From Gyrodactylus bullatarudis (taxonomy: Eukaryota; Platyhelminthes; Monogenea; Gyrodactylidea; Gyrodactylidae), in NCBI GenBank assembly GCA_012064415.1, contig SSNU01000156.1:120046-184045 (forward strand): a stretch of 64,000 nt of DNA. The letters are read 5' to 3'. A program made the position numbers and the translations under genes. Numbering within the stretch: position 1 is the first letter of the stretch; each line of letters begins with the position of its first letter. Below, in pieces: positions 52,801 through 56,488 of this stretch. The notes beneath the pieces were generated by a model. It saw only the letters and a program-made list of their open reading frames with translations. It made no database searches and was not told where the DNA came from.

Positions 52801-53783
52801 GTTAGTTGTCGAGGTAAAAAGTTTTTAAAAACCTTAAATAATGATCAACAGTCTAATTTAACCCTAGAATGATATTTGGGGGTCTCCTTCGTTAAAACTC
52901 CCATAAGGAAAAATTAAAATGTCGTTTTAGGGTTAATTCAAATTCGAATGAGATCAATTTTTAGAGATGGGTTTTTCAATTTCTAGCTCAGTAACTAATT
53001 CAGGTACTTCAGATGATTCCAAAAATTTATAAAACGTAATGTTTTTTTGTTAGATAAATAAATCTATATTTAAAAATGAATTACATAATGAGTACATATA
53101 AAGAAAATATTTAAAATTCTTCAAGTTGTTTTTAGAACATGATAATATATAAACCTAATATGTTTTTATTTTCTAACAAAAAAAATATGTAGTTCAAAAA
53201 ACATTCTGGTTTCCTTTGAAGGTCTGGGGGTAAAGGAGAGAGTGAGTATAATCCAACCGTAAATTTTATACTTATCATTTATTGATTCATAAGATGAGAG
53301 TAGAAAAGATTTTCTATAAGATTGATCTCTTAAGTTATAACTATCCTCGATCGGAGAAGAGGTCGCTAGGAAATTCTTTACAATAAAAGCATATCTTCGA
53401 GCTCAAAGAGGCAAGAGACCAAAGGTCTAAGAATGATCCCGGCATTTTGAAATAACAAAAATTGAATTCCTCGGATTGTTGATACCTGTGTTTTTTCAAT
53501 AAACTATTAGTATAGCCGTTTTCGATGAAATTCGTCATTTTCACGAAATTCTCATGAGAAAATTATTTATTTTTGGAAAAGTATTTTAATATCGAATTGG
53601 CACGATTTTTCCATTTTTTGAGTTAAAAGTTTTTGATGATTTCAAGGTGGGATCCCCAATAGATAGAAATCCGTCAATTCGAACTGTAGCCTTTCTCACG
53701 ATAATGGAGTGTTTCTTAAAAATCTCTACGATCACTTTTAAGTTTCTTCCCAATTCATAATTTGAAATTTCTTCAATCGGTTT
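16516..53783 (-). CDS. Gamma-syntrophin-like adaptor protein, multi-exon (start not found)
   Basis: Exons in transcript order: 53783-53700, 45904-45613, 39047-38872, 34386-34179, 31837-31626, 26637-26454, 25054-25016, 23374-23204, 20230-20159, 18741-18607, 16950-16858, 16800-16516. All have GT donors and AG acceptors; every junction is in phase except 34179 to 31837. The domain order is that of syntrophins: first half of PH1, PDZ (GIGLTIKGG binding loop; LKIGDIILAIN), a long Ser-rich linker, second half of PH1 (KWFKDF), PH2 (from IIFAGW to FETAWLNAC), and the syntrophin-unique C-terminus (LLWQFKFSQLNSSCDD and IHSFLLIRL). LWxxKFSQL and the SSxDD motif favour gamma- over alpha/beta-syntrophin. 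The family links dystrophin-like proteins at the membrane to channels and signalling enzymes through PDZ. Introns contain Tc1, Penelope-like and foldback elements. The initiating exon lies upstream of 53783 and was not identified. Confidence 0.8.
16858..16950 (-). CDS. Syntrophin exon: start of SU region
   Basis: 31 codons, phase 0 at both ends, from IQSFLCQYGRN to RLIDSSCG, including FSIDLDYGFRL. The following intron (16801-16857) is only 57 nt and has no in-frame stop, so reading straight through adds 19 unrelated residues; splicing gives the conserved junction. Confidence 0.8.
16900..16950 (-). promoter_or_regulatory. Acceptor TTGACAG at 16951-16957 setting the exon start
   Basis: The sequence just upstream of the exon, reading TATTGACAG on the minus strand, fixes the exon start at 16950 and keeps phase 0 with the donor at 18607. 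Confidence 0.5.
17155..17955. repeat. Family C element, diverged copy
   Basis: Left part 17155-17290 (AATCTGATCAAAATAAGGC) and right part 17820-17955 (GATCAGTTTGAATTTTTTCGG, shortened here, then CTTCATGTAAACTAGC) are inverted family C arms. The centre is expanded with AT-rich DNA, and the 81-codon minus-strand frame inside (17475-17720) is a by-product. Confidence 0.5.
18607..18741 (-). CDS. Syntrophin exon: end of PH2
   Basis: 45 codons, phase 0 at both ends, from DGFYTTFSIHLP to ACSTYIGEIK. The FETAWLNAC segment matches the C-terminal helix of a PH domain, as in the second PH domain of gamma-syntrophins. Donor GTAAGT, acceptor TTCAAAG. Confidence 0.8.
18970..19523. repeat. Family C element nested in a hammerhead element
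   Basis: Arms of about 190 bp are nearly perfect inverted repeats (AATTGACATAAAGATGAG and its complement), with TTTTTTTCTTCGGAAAGTC and TTTAATTTCCACAAC blocks. The central part has the CAAATGACGAATTTCTG bases seen in other family C copies. Because the host element is known without the insertion, the true ends can be placed within a few bases around AACCTAATTGAC and GTCAATTAGGTT. Confidence 0.75.
19569..19625 (+). ncRNA. Hammerhead ribozyme interrupted by a 14-nt insertion
   Basis: Stem I GGUGUA/UACAUC, stem II GUCCU-AAUA-AGGAC, GAAA and CGCGUC are all present, but the CUGACGA core is split after CUG by 14 nt (19578-19591). Without that insertion it would match the 24.9 kb copy. It should not cleave. 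Confidence 0.65.
20159..20230 (-). CDS. Syntrophin exon: PH2, middle
   Basis: 24 codons, phase 0 at both ends (KDLLEWSASPLESLIHQ onward to NTRV). It corresponds to the W-containing segment between the two halves of PH2 in gamma-syntrophins. Donor GTAAGT, acceptor TTTTCAG. Confidence 0.75.
20840..21030. repeat. Degenerate tandem repeat containing palindromes
   Basis: Three or four diverged units of about 60 bp, each with AAACTTGTTAC..GGTAACAAGATTAAC. The clearest palindrome is CTTGTTAC-TCG-GTAACAAG at 20895-20913; a weaker one is at 20957-20975. It lies inside a syntrophin intron. Confidence 0.55.
23204..23374 (-). CDS. Syntrophin exon: start of PH2
   Basis: 57 codons, phase 0 at both ends, from IIFAGWFPLLPS to QIFARPP. 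The GW at the beginning and the FxxVRKNRLQIFARPP end correspond to strands 1-4 of PH2 in gamma-syntrophin (GW near the start, YKFLAPP at the end). The loop between is longer. Donor GTAAGT, acceptor TTTTTTAG. Confidence 0.8.
24735..24960 (-). mobile_element. tRNA/hammerhead retroelement, 5'-truncated copy
   Basis: Minus-strand order: residual inverted arm (CTAGCAAAACACTG), B box TGTTCGAATCC, hammerhead (24895-24853), tail to 24735 ending in a GTGACCACATTTTGCTAG terminus. The A box is deleted. The B box is the best in the family, one base from the GGTTCGAATCC consensus. Confidence 0.65.
24853..24895 (-). ncRNA. Type I hammerhead ribozyme (copy near 24.9 kb)
   Basis: CUGACGA, a perfect 5-bp stem II (GUCCU-AAUA-AGGAC), GAAA, then CACGU and a GUU cleavage triplet. 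Stem I is GGUGUA against UAGAUC, with one mismatch from the expected UACAUC. The core is complete, so slow cleavage is plausible. Confidence 0.7.
25016..25054 (-). CDS. Syntrophin exon: end of PH1 to PH2 linker
   Basis: A 39-nt exon, phase 0 at both ends, encoding ISELNLKFGPKDK. It joins the PH1 C-terminal helix (KWFKDFQLCLHVANENA) to IIFAGW of PH2; in vertebrate gamma-syntrophin the same linker is ISNL followed by basic residues. Donor GTAAGT, acceptor TTTTCAG. Confidence 0.75.
26454..26637 (-). CDS. Syntrophin exon: second half of PH1
   Basis: 184 nt, phase 2 in and phase 0 out. It encodes a serine-rich stretch, then FEKWFKDFQLCLHVANENA, the C-terminal helix that closes the split PH1 domain. 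Donor GTGAGT, acceptor CCCTTAG. Confidence 0.75.
26925..27608. repeat. Family A long inverted-repeat element
   Basis: Left terminus AAGTTAGGAATCTATG at about 26925 and right terminus ending 27608 (CCCAACTTCATATCAA). The arms pair with the GCGCCAAAATCCCATTTT and TTTATCGATTT-like blocks, and the centre is as in the other A copies. It lies in a syntrophin intron. Confidence 0.7.
27631..27670 (-). ncRNA. Decayed hammerhead ribozyme
   Basis: CUGACGA and GAAA are kept and a GUC follows, but stem II is reduced to GUU/AAC and stem I (GGCACA against UAUAGA) no longer pairs. It sits directly beside the end of a family A element. Probably an inactive relic. Confidence 0.45.
28960..29245. repeat. Family D interspersed repeat
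   Basis: Shares TTTTGCAAATTT, then TTCTAGCCTGAGTCAGAAT and a later GGAACTTTGACACTATC block with the copies at 49.66-50.06 and 55.50-55.86 kb, in the same order and spacing. No coding capacity or terminal inverted repeat was found. Confidence 0.55.
29385..29590. repeat. Family B fragment (one arm)
   Basis: Has GATTTCTTTGACCAATCGTG, GGAATTTGGCGCTAC and the terminus CCCATTTTCATATTAAC; the other arm is missing. Confidence 0.55.
30718..31330 (+). pseudogene. MULE (Mutator-like) transposase C-terminal fragment with SWIM zinc finger
   Basis: The frame 30718-31263 contains YGFLTSNVAESIDAKLLN, the conserved MULE motif after the catalytic domain, and a SWIM zinc finger FKCSCDFMKTNGYPCAHLF (CxCx10CxH), which many Mutator-type transposases carry. 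After the stop at 31261-31263, the neighbouring frame continues with KKKRGRPRKLR, the basic tail normal for the family, so a frameshift has cut the protein just before its end. The N-terminal and catalytic DDE regions were not found upstream, so the copy is dead. It lies in a syntrophin intron, on the strand opposite the gene. Confidence 0.75.
31484..31612 (+). repeat. Degenerate 30-bp tandem repeat with GGGGCTA
   Basis: GGGGCTA occurs at 31490, 31521, 31550 and 31582, spaced 29-32 bp, each followed by a TTTT(A/G)G(A/G)ATT-like run. The block starts GGGTTAATTTT and ends GAGATTAACCC. It follows the MULE fragment and ends 14 bp before a syntrophin donor site. Confidence 0.55.
31626..31837 (-). 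CDS. Syntrophin exon: linker between PDZ and second half of PH1
   Basis: 212 nt, encoding a Ser/Asn/Glu-rich stretch (SSGNSSNSEVRES) and then FEDFYKTKDLIRATTLQVHEIP, the expected beta-strand region of PH1. It ends in phase 2, fitting the next exon. The upstream junction does not fit the exon at 34179 directly: joining them would create an immediate stop. A missing small exon is the simplest explanation. Confidence 0.7.
32643..32845 (+). pseudogene. GIY-YIG endonuclease domain of a Penelope-like element (frameshifted)
   Basis: Frame a gives NLIYCFKESCGARY, the GIY half with its zinc-linker-type cysteines; frame b, from 32681, gives VYIGRTQRSLGIRINEHL, the YIG half with the conserved arginine and the NEHL motif, followed by a Cys-containing stretch to a TAG at 32843. 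The switch between frames falls in a TATATATA run, where two extra bases break the protein. The domain cuts DNA during target-primed integration in intact elements. Confidence 0.75.
32990..33045 (+). ncRNA. Hammerhead-like terminal motif of the Penelope remnant
   Basis: CTGACGA at 32998-33004, then GACCTGGC, GAAA at 33013-33016 and a perfect ATGTAC-ATT-GTACAT hairpin in the stem III position, followed by A and then TCTC, which can pair with GAGA just upstream as stem I. The stem II segment (GACCTGGC) cannot form a normal hairpin; instead CCAGG upstream pairs with its CCTGG. Activity is therefore doubtful, but the arrangement recurs in four copies. Confidence 0.45.
33395..33545. repeat. Family A remnant (one arm)
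   Basis: Diverged CTGGGAATCTTTGG terminus, then CTCGATTTTTTTCAC, CGATTTGGCACCA and TTTTATTGATTTGAAAG in family A order. A short (AGA)n microsatellite follows at 33549-33567. Confidence 0.45.
34179..34386 (-). CDS. Syntrophin exon: post-PDZ linker
   Basis: 208 nt, phase 0 in and phase 1 out. It encodes KEKMTIRKAPLSV, an acidic patch (DLDEDYFDML) and a basic end with YSPLLKVRKRF. Its acceptor (TTTCACAG) fits the donor at 38872 in phase. The donor is GTGAGT. The region corresponds to the poorly conserved linker in syntrophins, so it is assigned by splice structure and open frame, not by motif. Confidence 0.65.
34475..34845. repeat. Foldback element with arms of about 140 bp
   Basis: 34475-34610 and 34690-34845 are inverted copies, sharing CAAATTTTACC, GAAAAGCTCAT, CGATCTCAGTTCC and AATTCTTACAT, in mirrored order. 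The right arm has about 20 extra bases (AAGACCAGGAAC region). The unit does not belong to families A-C and is non-coding. Confidence 0.6.
35613..35938 (+). mobile_element. tRNA/hammerhead retroelement with inverted arms, most complete copy
   Basis: Inverted arms 35613-35659 and 35892-35938 (GGTTTTGGTGACTAGGG and complement) enclose, in order: an ATCT-rich microsatellite, a tRNA-like region from 35704 (GGGGAGTTGG, A box TGGTCAAGTGG), a B box at about 35750 (GCTCGATTTTC, diverged), the hammerhead at 35760-35803 and a tail with ATGCCATAC and GATGTGTGACTTCTCC. The 51.4-51.7 kb copy aligns with it from the tRNA head to the tail end on the other strand. About 325 bp, no protein coding capacity. Confidence 0.7.
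35760..35803 (+). ncRNA. Type I hammerhead ribozyme (copy near 35.8 kb)
   Basis: CUGAAGA at 35766-35772, stem II AUCUCAAUAAGGAC (first pair lost: A against C), GAAA at 35787-35790 and CGCGUC with GUC as cleavage triplet. Stem I GAUA/UAUU has one G-U. Mostly intact; activity is uncertain because of the stem II change. Confidence 0.6.
36240..36835. repeat. Family A element, right end truncated
   Basis: Left arm from 36240 (TATATGAAGTTGGGAATC), centre, and a right arm that stops at about 36835 in the TTTTTTTTCTGA region instead of running to the terminus. Confidence 0.65.
37008..38550 (-). mobile_element. Complete Tc1-type transposon (1543 bp)
   Basis: Terminal inverted repeats of about 209 bp (37008-37216 and 38341-38550) are almost identical. 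Each contains two copies of TAAAAGTATTCA, one near the outer and one at the inner end, the IR/DR arrangement of many Tc1 elements. TA target duplications lie at 37006-37007 and 38551-38552. The single gene inside is full length. Near-identical ends and an open gene point to recent insertion. It lies in a syntrophin intron in the same direction as the gene. Confidence 0.92.
37220..38224 (-). CDS. Tc1-family transposase, full length, DD34E
   Basis: 334 residues, normal for the family. The N-terminal paired-like DNA-binding domain has two helix-turn-helix parts (about residues 8-45, SSNRKIAKIIGCS; and 60-105, ASQIKAELKLNVSIRTVQ) joined by the GRPR-like KKRGRKRS, which also serves as a nuclear signal. 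The catalytic triad is visible: FSDEKKFN, QQDNAPCH and SPDLNPIENLW, with exactly 34 residues between the second Asp and the Glu. The glycine-rich motif GFGGGNVMVWG is present. It binds the long terminal repeats and performs cut-and-paste transposition at TA sites. There is no stop, frameshift or catalytic change, so the enzyme may be functional. It ends 4 bases from the inner edge of the left terminal repeat. Confidence 0.95.
   Translation of the reverse strand: MFVKKLKFSKLRGCDRDFVNKLKQDGSSNRKIAKIIGCSCRTVNNLFSVKQKKLNPKKRGRKRSIPNCLIKKIVNLAIKKKATASQIKAELKLNVSIRTVQNYLNTNPNIYWGRPKRVPNLSIKDRESRYQWAHDKIVQNQDWSKIMFSDEKKFNLDGPDGLSSCWIDKSLPRPTKIKRGFGGGNVMVWGFITKQGTGNLVVIDEKLNSNSYQKLLEDQLLPFKEEIHKCEMIFQQDNAPCHRSASTRTWFDDNEIQILSWPARSPDLNPIENLWGILSQKVYSQGRVYSNRQELVQRINEEWKSIPKEIIENLYDSMSKRCLNVVLGRGDFTK
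38765..38836. repeat. Family A terminal fragment next to a syntrophin exon
   Basis: Only the last 70 bp of a family A arm (TTTTTGATGAAAAAG, then ATAGATTCCCAACTTC). It ends 35 bases before the donor-side boundary of the exon at 38872. Confidence 0.55.
38872..39047 (-). CDS. Syntrophin exon: directly after PDZ
   Basis: 176 nt, phase 1 in and phase 0 out: the split GCT codon at its start is completed by the G of the PDZ exon. It encodes MTTELPGKIRLKILRQNN, a helical charged segment (SSELKTSRTKEETNLSLRR) and WSPMFSQRYQ. The WSPMFSQRY piece resembles the PH1 strand that follows the linker in gamma-syntrophins. Acceptor TTATAG; donor is GTTAGT, weaker than the others in the gene. The exon lies between the two inverted Penelope-type repeats. 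Confidence 0.7.
39240..39510. repeat. Family C remnant, diverged
   Basis: GACATTAAGAATTTACTA terminus-like start, then AAAAACTCAATATTTTATTC and later a GGTCCATTATTTGGAAG block. Only one arm is readable. Confidence 0.35.
40080..40350 (+). repeat. Penelope-type terminal repeat, second arm
   Basis: Inverted partner of 36881-38730. The plus strand reads CTGATGA, TGCTTTAA, GAAA, TGTACAT at 40300-40325, then GGCTTCAATAT. The same order is found in the partner with different bases between CTGATGA and GAAA. Confidence 0.6.
40750..41030. repeat. Family B fragment
   Basis: Contains the central family B block (TCGTCTAATCGTGATCCC), GGAATTAGGCACGATTTG and the diverged CAAGATGAAAGTGGACG terminal region. 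The 89-codon frame here is a by-product. Confidence 0.5.
41627..41700. repeat. Imperfect stem-loop
   Basis: CTCGTGGTAGTGGGAATTT and AAATCTCACTACCTCACGA are inverted with one bulge and two mismatches, enclosing about 30 bp that itself includes ATTTCTC..GAGAAAT. No further context. Confidence 0.4.
42662..43400. repeat. Family B long inverted-repeat element, complete copy
   Basis: Best family B copy. The arms (about 42662-42960 and 43110-43400) pair almost throughout, from TTAATATGAAGATGGG to CCCATCTTCATATTAA. They include GGCACCGAATTCCC and GATCACGATTAGTCAAAG. The centre of about 150 bp is unique. Confidence 0.8.
44050..44262. repeat. Family B fragment
   Basis: TTAATATGAAAATGGAAATT terminus, then AGATAATGACGCCCAC and AGCGCCTAATTCAC; one arm only. 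Confidence 0.45.
44630..45312. repeat. Family A long inverted-repeat element
   Basis: The left terminus is slightly shortened (GAGAATCTATGATTTTTAC), the right terminus complete (CCCAACTTCATATCAATC). The centre matches other A copies. The last 150 bp are almost identical to 47110-47264. Confidence 0.7.
45613..45904 (-). CDS. Syntrophin exon: PDZ domain
   Basis: 292 nt, phase 0 in and phase 1 out. It holds a whole PDZ domain: GIGLTIKGG (carboxylate-binding loop), DFNLPIIIAELIPN, AEKSGLLKIGDIILAIND and THSEAIRIILR (helix B, with His at the first position, as in class I PDZ domains). SIKGG/TIKGG followed by NLPI is typical of syntrophins. The acceptor is TGATCTAG; donor GTGAGT. Reading past the donor gives a long accidental extension. 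Confidence 0.9.
46895..47268. repeat. Family A element, internally deleted
   Basis: Left arm 46895-47110 is joined directly to the last 160 bp of a right arm; the centre and the inner right arm are missing. The right part equals that of the 44.63-45.31 kb copy. Confidence 0.65.
47700..47957 (-). pseudogene. Possible decayed reading frame with one in-frame TGA
   Basis: From about 47957 the minus strand reads RSFEEYAWRIFKRHNNNN, then a TGA, then in the same frame FNKVNERCFDEITEIKERKK and a further charged stretch to a TAA near 47702. The composition is more protein-like than the surroundings, but the family is unknown and the end overlaps repeat-like sequence (AATGGCATTTTTGGGG). It could be the remains of an element gene or chance. 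Confidence 0.25.
48130..48200. repeat. Short repeat shared with the flank of the 35.9 kb element
   Basis: TTTTAGATAGAATCATGGC, then TTGAGAAAGT, matches 35955-35990 with a few differences. It may mark an undetected longer repeat. Confidence 0.3.
48600..49655. other. AT-rich DNA, no supported gene
   Basis: Only a weak similarity at 48815-48850 (CAGGCAATTGCACATTTGAA) to 24.09-24.12 kb was noted. Confidence 0.3.
49660..50065. repeat. Family D interspersed repeat
   Basis: TTTCTAGCCTGGGTCAGAAT, CTCTTCAGGAGAATTCG, then CTATCAGAAGCCTG, TTATAGCTACTTGAAAG and GGAACTTTGACACTA, as in the 55.5 kb copy. Confidence 0.6.
51045..51094 (-). tRNA. tRNA-Gln(UUG)-like fragment, pseudogene
   Basis: On the minus strand: GGCCACATAGTGTAGCGG, GTTAGCACA, then ACTTTGAATCCAG. 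The A box is perfect, the D stem pairs (GUGU/GCAC) and the anticodon loop CUUUGAA carries UUG. The anticodon stem is imperfect, and the T arm and the 3' acceptor strand are missing, replaced by AT-rich DNA. It is therefore a tRNA relic or a SINE head, not a working tRNA gene. Confidence 0.45.
51375..51665 (-). mobile_element. tRNA/hammerhead retroelement, 5' arm missing
   Basis: Minus-strand order: tRNA-like head (GGGGAGTTGG, A box TGGTCCAGTGG, B box GGTTCCATTCT), hammerhead 51580-51538, tail with CGCTGAGTCTTAT, GATGTGTGACTTCTCCGC and CTTATCCCTCGTCACC, ending near 51375. The tail matches the 35.8 kb copy, but the opposite inverted arm is absent. Confidence 0.7.
51538..51580 (-). ncRNA. Type I hammerhead ribozyme, intact copy near 51.5 kb
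   Basis: Stem I GGUAUA/UAUACC is a perfect 6-bp helix. Core CUGAGGA, stem II GUCU/AGGAC, GAAA, the palindromic ACGCGU as stem III and GUC as cleavage triplet are all consensus. This is the best candidate in the window for a working self-cleaving RNA. Stem III closes only between two molecules or two tandem units. Confidence 0.75.
51670..53690. other. AT-rich DNA; no confirmed exon
   Basis: The 52500-52700 stretch is less AT-rich and includes a CTGAGTGAGTAAT donor-like site at about 52678 (+); it could be a 5' non-coding exon, but nothing confirms it. The 53341-53544 minus-strand frame has no family resemblance. Confidence 0.3.
53700..53783 (-). CDS. Candidate syntrophin exon: first half of PH1
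   Basis: 84 nt, phase 0 at both ends, flanked by ATTTTAG and GTGAGA. It encodes 28 residues ending GRNLKVIVEIFKKHSII. In syntrophins the segment before the PDZ domain is a PH beta-strand pair of the pattern FKVRLHLxKDxLxI; this peptide has the same pattern at the same place, and its phase fits the PDZ exon exactly. Without a similarity search the match remains suggestive. The following bases run into a family A-like remnant. Confidence 0.5.
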
Positions 53784-54844
53784 CTAAAATATCTTCAGAA
53801 AATTTTGAAACCTTGTAAAAATCATAAATTCCTTTATATTCAATCAAACCTTAACCTCATTTTTAACCTTATCTAAGAATCATGGTCCATTTTTATTGGT
53901 CCTGATCTAAGATTATGTGAACATAGTTATCGATCAAACTAATCTTTCTATTAAAATTTTTTGATACTTTTGGTTTCTATCAGAATATCTATAAATTTCT
54001 CAGGCTTATCATCGAAAATATCTCTTTCCCTATTTCTCAGGGTAGTTTTTATAGGCGTTGACGAATCACTTGGTTATACCTAATTGAGAATTAAATGGTT
54101 AAAAAAATTTCAAAGCTCCAAAAAATACCATGGTTACATAATTTTAACAAAATTATTCCTCAATTTAATCATGTGTACTTTAACATGATGCGATGTATTT
54201 TTTTTAATAAATAAATTAAACTCCCATTGAAATCTCTCAGAATAAAAAGACCTGATCTATGTTTACATACATGTAAATATGTTTTTATCCAAAAATATGG
54301 GATATACAGTAGTAATCAAGACACCCTCTCTACATATTTTGTCTCAGAAATAAGAATGATTATTATAACTTGTAATATAGAATATCTTTTTTTAACTTTA
54401 TTCCCTACGTGTACTAAATTGAATTTAATAGGGCTTATTAAATAAGGTGGAGGGGAGTGGGTTGTGTCGATAGGAAATTCATTTATTTGGAAACACACTT
54501 GCTTCCAGAAATTTGGAAGCAAGAGTTTAGACAGCATGTACCCAAAAAGAAGAATGAAAAATAATAAAATATGCATAAATTTACACGTTATATTATAATA
54601 AGAAATTCTTTTGTCAATATAATTTACCTTTTTTATCAGAAATAAAAGGCCAAATAAATAGGCAACTAATCTAACACAAGAAAAAAGAATTATTTCTGCA
54701 ATATCCATTTGTATAGCTCTAAACGTTTTCAACCCGAGTTATAGTTTATCATCAATCAAACTTGATAACATGTAAACATACCAAAGAATAGTGCTGATCC
54801 TGCTTTTGATGGTATTTTTTGACTCAAAAACTAGTCATCTTCTA

Positions 54845-55300
54845 GACTAAAGCTAGTTGACATGAAGATGAGAATTTCCTATTTTTACAAAAAACTCGAT
54901 ATTTCTCTCCGGATTCACAGAAAGTATAATTTTCTGAATTCTAAAACGGAATAAGCTAATAAGATGTGGATATTCGAAAAATTTCGGATAAAAGTTTAAT
55001 CTGACCAAAATTAGGCCGTTTTTCGAATTTCGAAAATGCACCAAATTTCCACTTTTTCAACTTTTCAACCCTAAATTTTTATCGAATTCGATTTTTCAAA
55101 GCTGTCAAGGGATGATATTTGGGATCGAAATTGAACGAATAATTAGAATTTGGCCATAGAAATAGCAAAGATCTTATTGTTTCCGAGAAAAAGTTAAACT
55201 TCCAGATTTTGGATAATTTGCCTTCGGGAAAATCGAAAAAGTCTAATGTTTCGATTTCCCACAGCAATGACGAATTTCAGTGAACTTCTGCAGGTGTTAT
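54845..55300. repeat. Family C element, one arm plus centre
   Basis: AGCTAGTTGACATGAAGATG terminus, TCTGACCAAAATTAGGCCG, then CCAAATTTCCAC and the central AAAATCGAAAAAGTCTAAT region. The second arm is missing, and family A sequence follows. Confidence 0.65.
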
Positions 55301-55304
55301 TATA

Positions 55305-55442
55305 AGGAAAAAATGGGATTTGGCGCAAATCAAGATTTGAAAAATGGCCACATTTTTCATTGAAAAATTTTTTTCCAAAAAATCTTTAAAATATTCGAAT
55401 TTTTGATGAAAAAATCGAGGTTATCGTAAAAATCTTAGACCT
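55305..55442. repeat. Family A fragment (one end)
   Basis: GGGATTTGGCGCAAATC, then TTTTTGATGAAAAAATCG and GTAAAAATCTTAGA, with an internal deletion. Confidence 0.5.
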
Positions 55443-55499
55443 TTACCAAGCGACTACAAATTTGAAATCTAAAGCAATCGTTCTTATATGACAATATAT

Positions 55500-55860
55500 T
55501 CTCTCAATCCATCTTTAGGTAAGGTTGGTTATAGATTCCTAGCCTGGTTCAGAATCTGAATTGGCTCTTCAAGAGAATCCGAATGATGTTGTAATGCCTA
55601 TATATGTATCAGATACACCTTTTATTTTGTATTAAAATTAACAAGATGAAAAATTTACTGAATATAATTAGTATCAGAGATTTTAATCATGATAGAATCA
55701 TGCAAAAGAATATTTATCTTCTAATCTTTTTCAATATGGTAATAATGAAATAAGTCTTCAGGATAAGTCTTCTATCAGAAGCCTGGAAATATTTTTATAG
55801 CTACTTGAAAGTAGTAATATCAGATTTGACAAATGGAACTTTGACACTCTCAATACCACT
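55500..55860. repeat. Family D interspersed repeat
   Basis: CCTAGCCTGGTTCAGAAT, CTCTTCAAGAGAATCCG, CTATCAGAAGCCTGG, TTATAGCTACTTGAAAG and GGAACTTTGACACTC, in the order seen at 49.66 kb. Confidence 0.6.
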
Positions 55861-55884
55861 TTAATGAAAAAATAATTTTGGAAC

Positions 55885-56372
55885 AAAATTAACACTATTT
55901 GATTTTTAGGATCACAATAAGACATAAAAGCCGATTATCATTATAAAAGTTTTGGTAAATTCGTCATTTTTCTGGGATCTTGAAGTATCAAATTTCATTG
56001 ACTTTAAAGTAGTGAAAATGATGAAAAAATCAAAATTTGATTTTGACACGATTATGGGGTGATTCTTGAAACAAGATTCAGCATATTTGATTGCATTGAC
56101 TAATTGTGATCCTAGAAATCAAATTTTGATCACTCTCTCACGTTGAAATCAACTAAACTTTTCAACTCAAAGTTCAAAAAAATGGGAATTTGGCGCTTCT
56201 TCAAGATTTCAAATTAGTCGTATTTTCCTTAAAATTTGATTTTTCTCCGTATACTGAAAGAGGGCCTCATGATCTAGATTCCAAAAAATCTCGATCAAAT
56301 TCGATTTCTTGATGAAATAAAATAAGAATTTTGTAAAAATCATAAATTCCCATCTTCATTTTAATTAGATGT
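55885..56372. repeat. Family B element, left arm shortened
   Basis: The right arm is complete (GATCCTAGAAATC to CCCATCTTCATTTTAATT), and the centre has a diverged TTTGACACGATTATGGGG. Its end lies about 115 bp from the transporter stop codon. Confidence 0.6.
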
Positions 56373-56454
56373 AGTTGAAAAGAATAACGTATTCTACGAT
56401 TAATTGAATCAGAGATTTTCCAAAGCTTAGTCTTTATAGATTTGATGAAATTCT

Positions 56455-56460
56455 TTATTT
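56455..56460 (-). promoter_or_regulatory. poly(A) signal of the transporter gene
   Basis: AATAAA on the minus strand about 30 bases after the stop codon. Confidence 0.45.
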
Positions 56461-56488
56461 TGAATTAGATAAAAATAGTTAACTAGTA

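Noticed and set aside
54316..54732. 138-codon hydrophobic minus-strand reading frame
   Set aside because: Composition (Ile, Leu, Phe, Lys, Tyr) is what AT-rich DNA gives by chance; no signature motif, start context or splice sites, and the opposite strand is open too.
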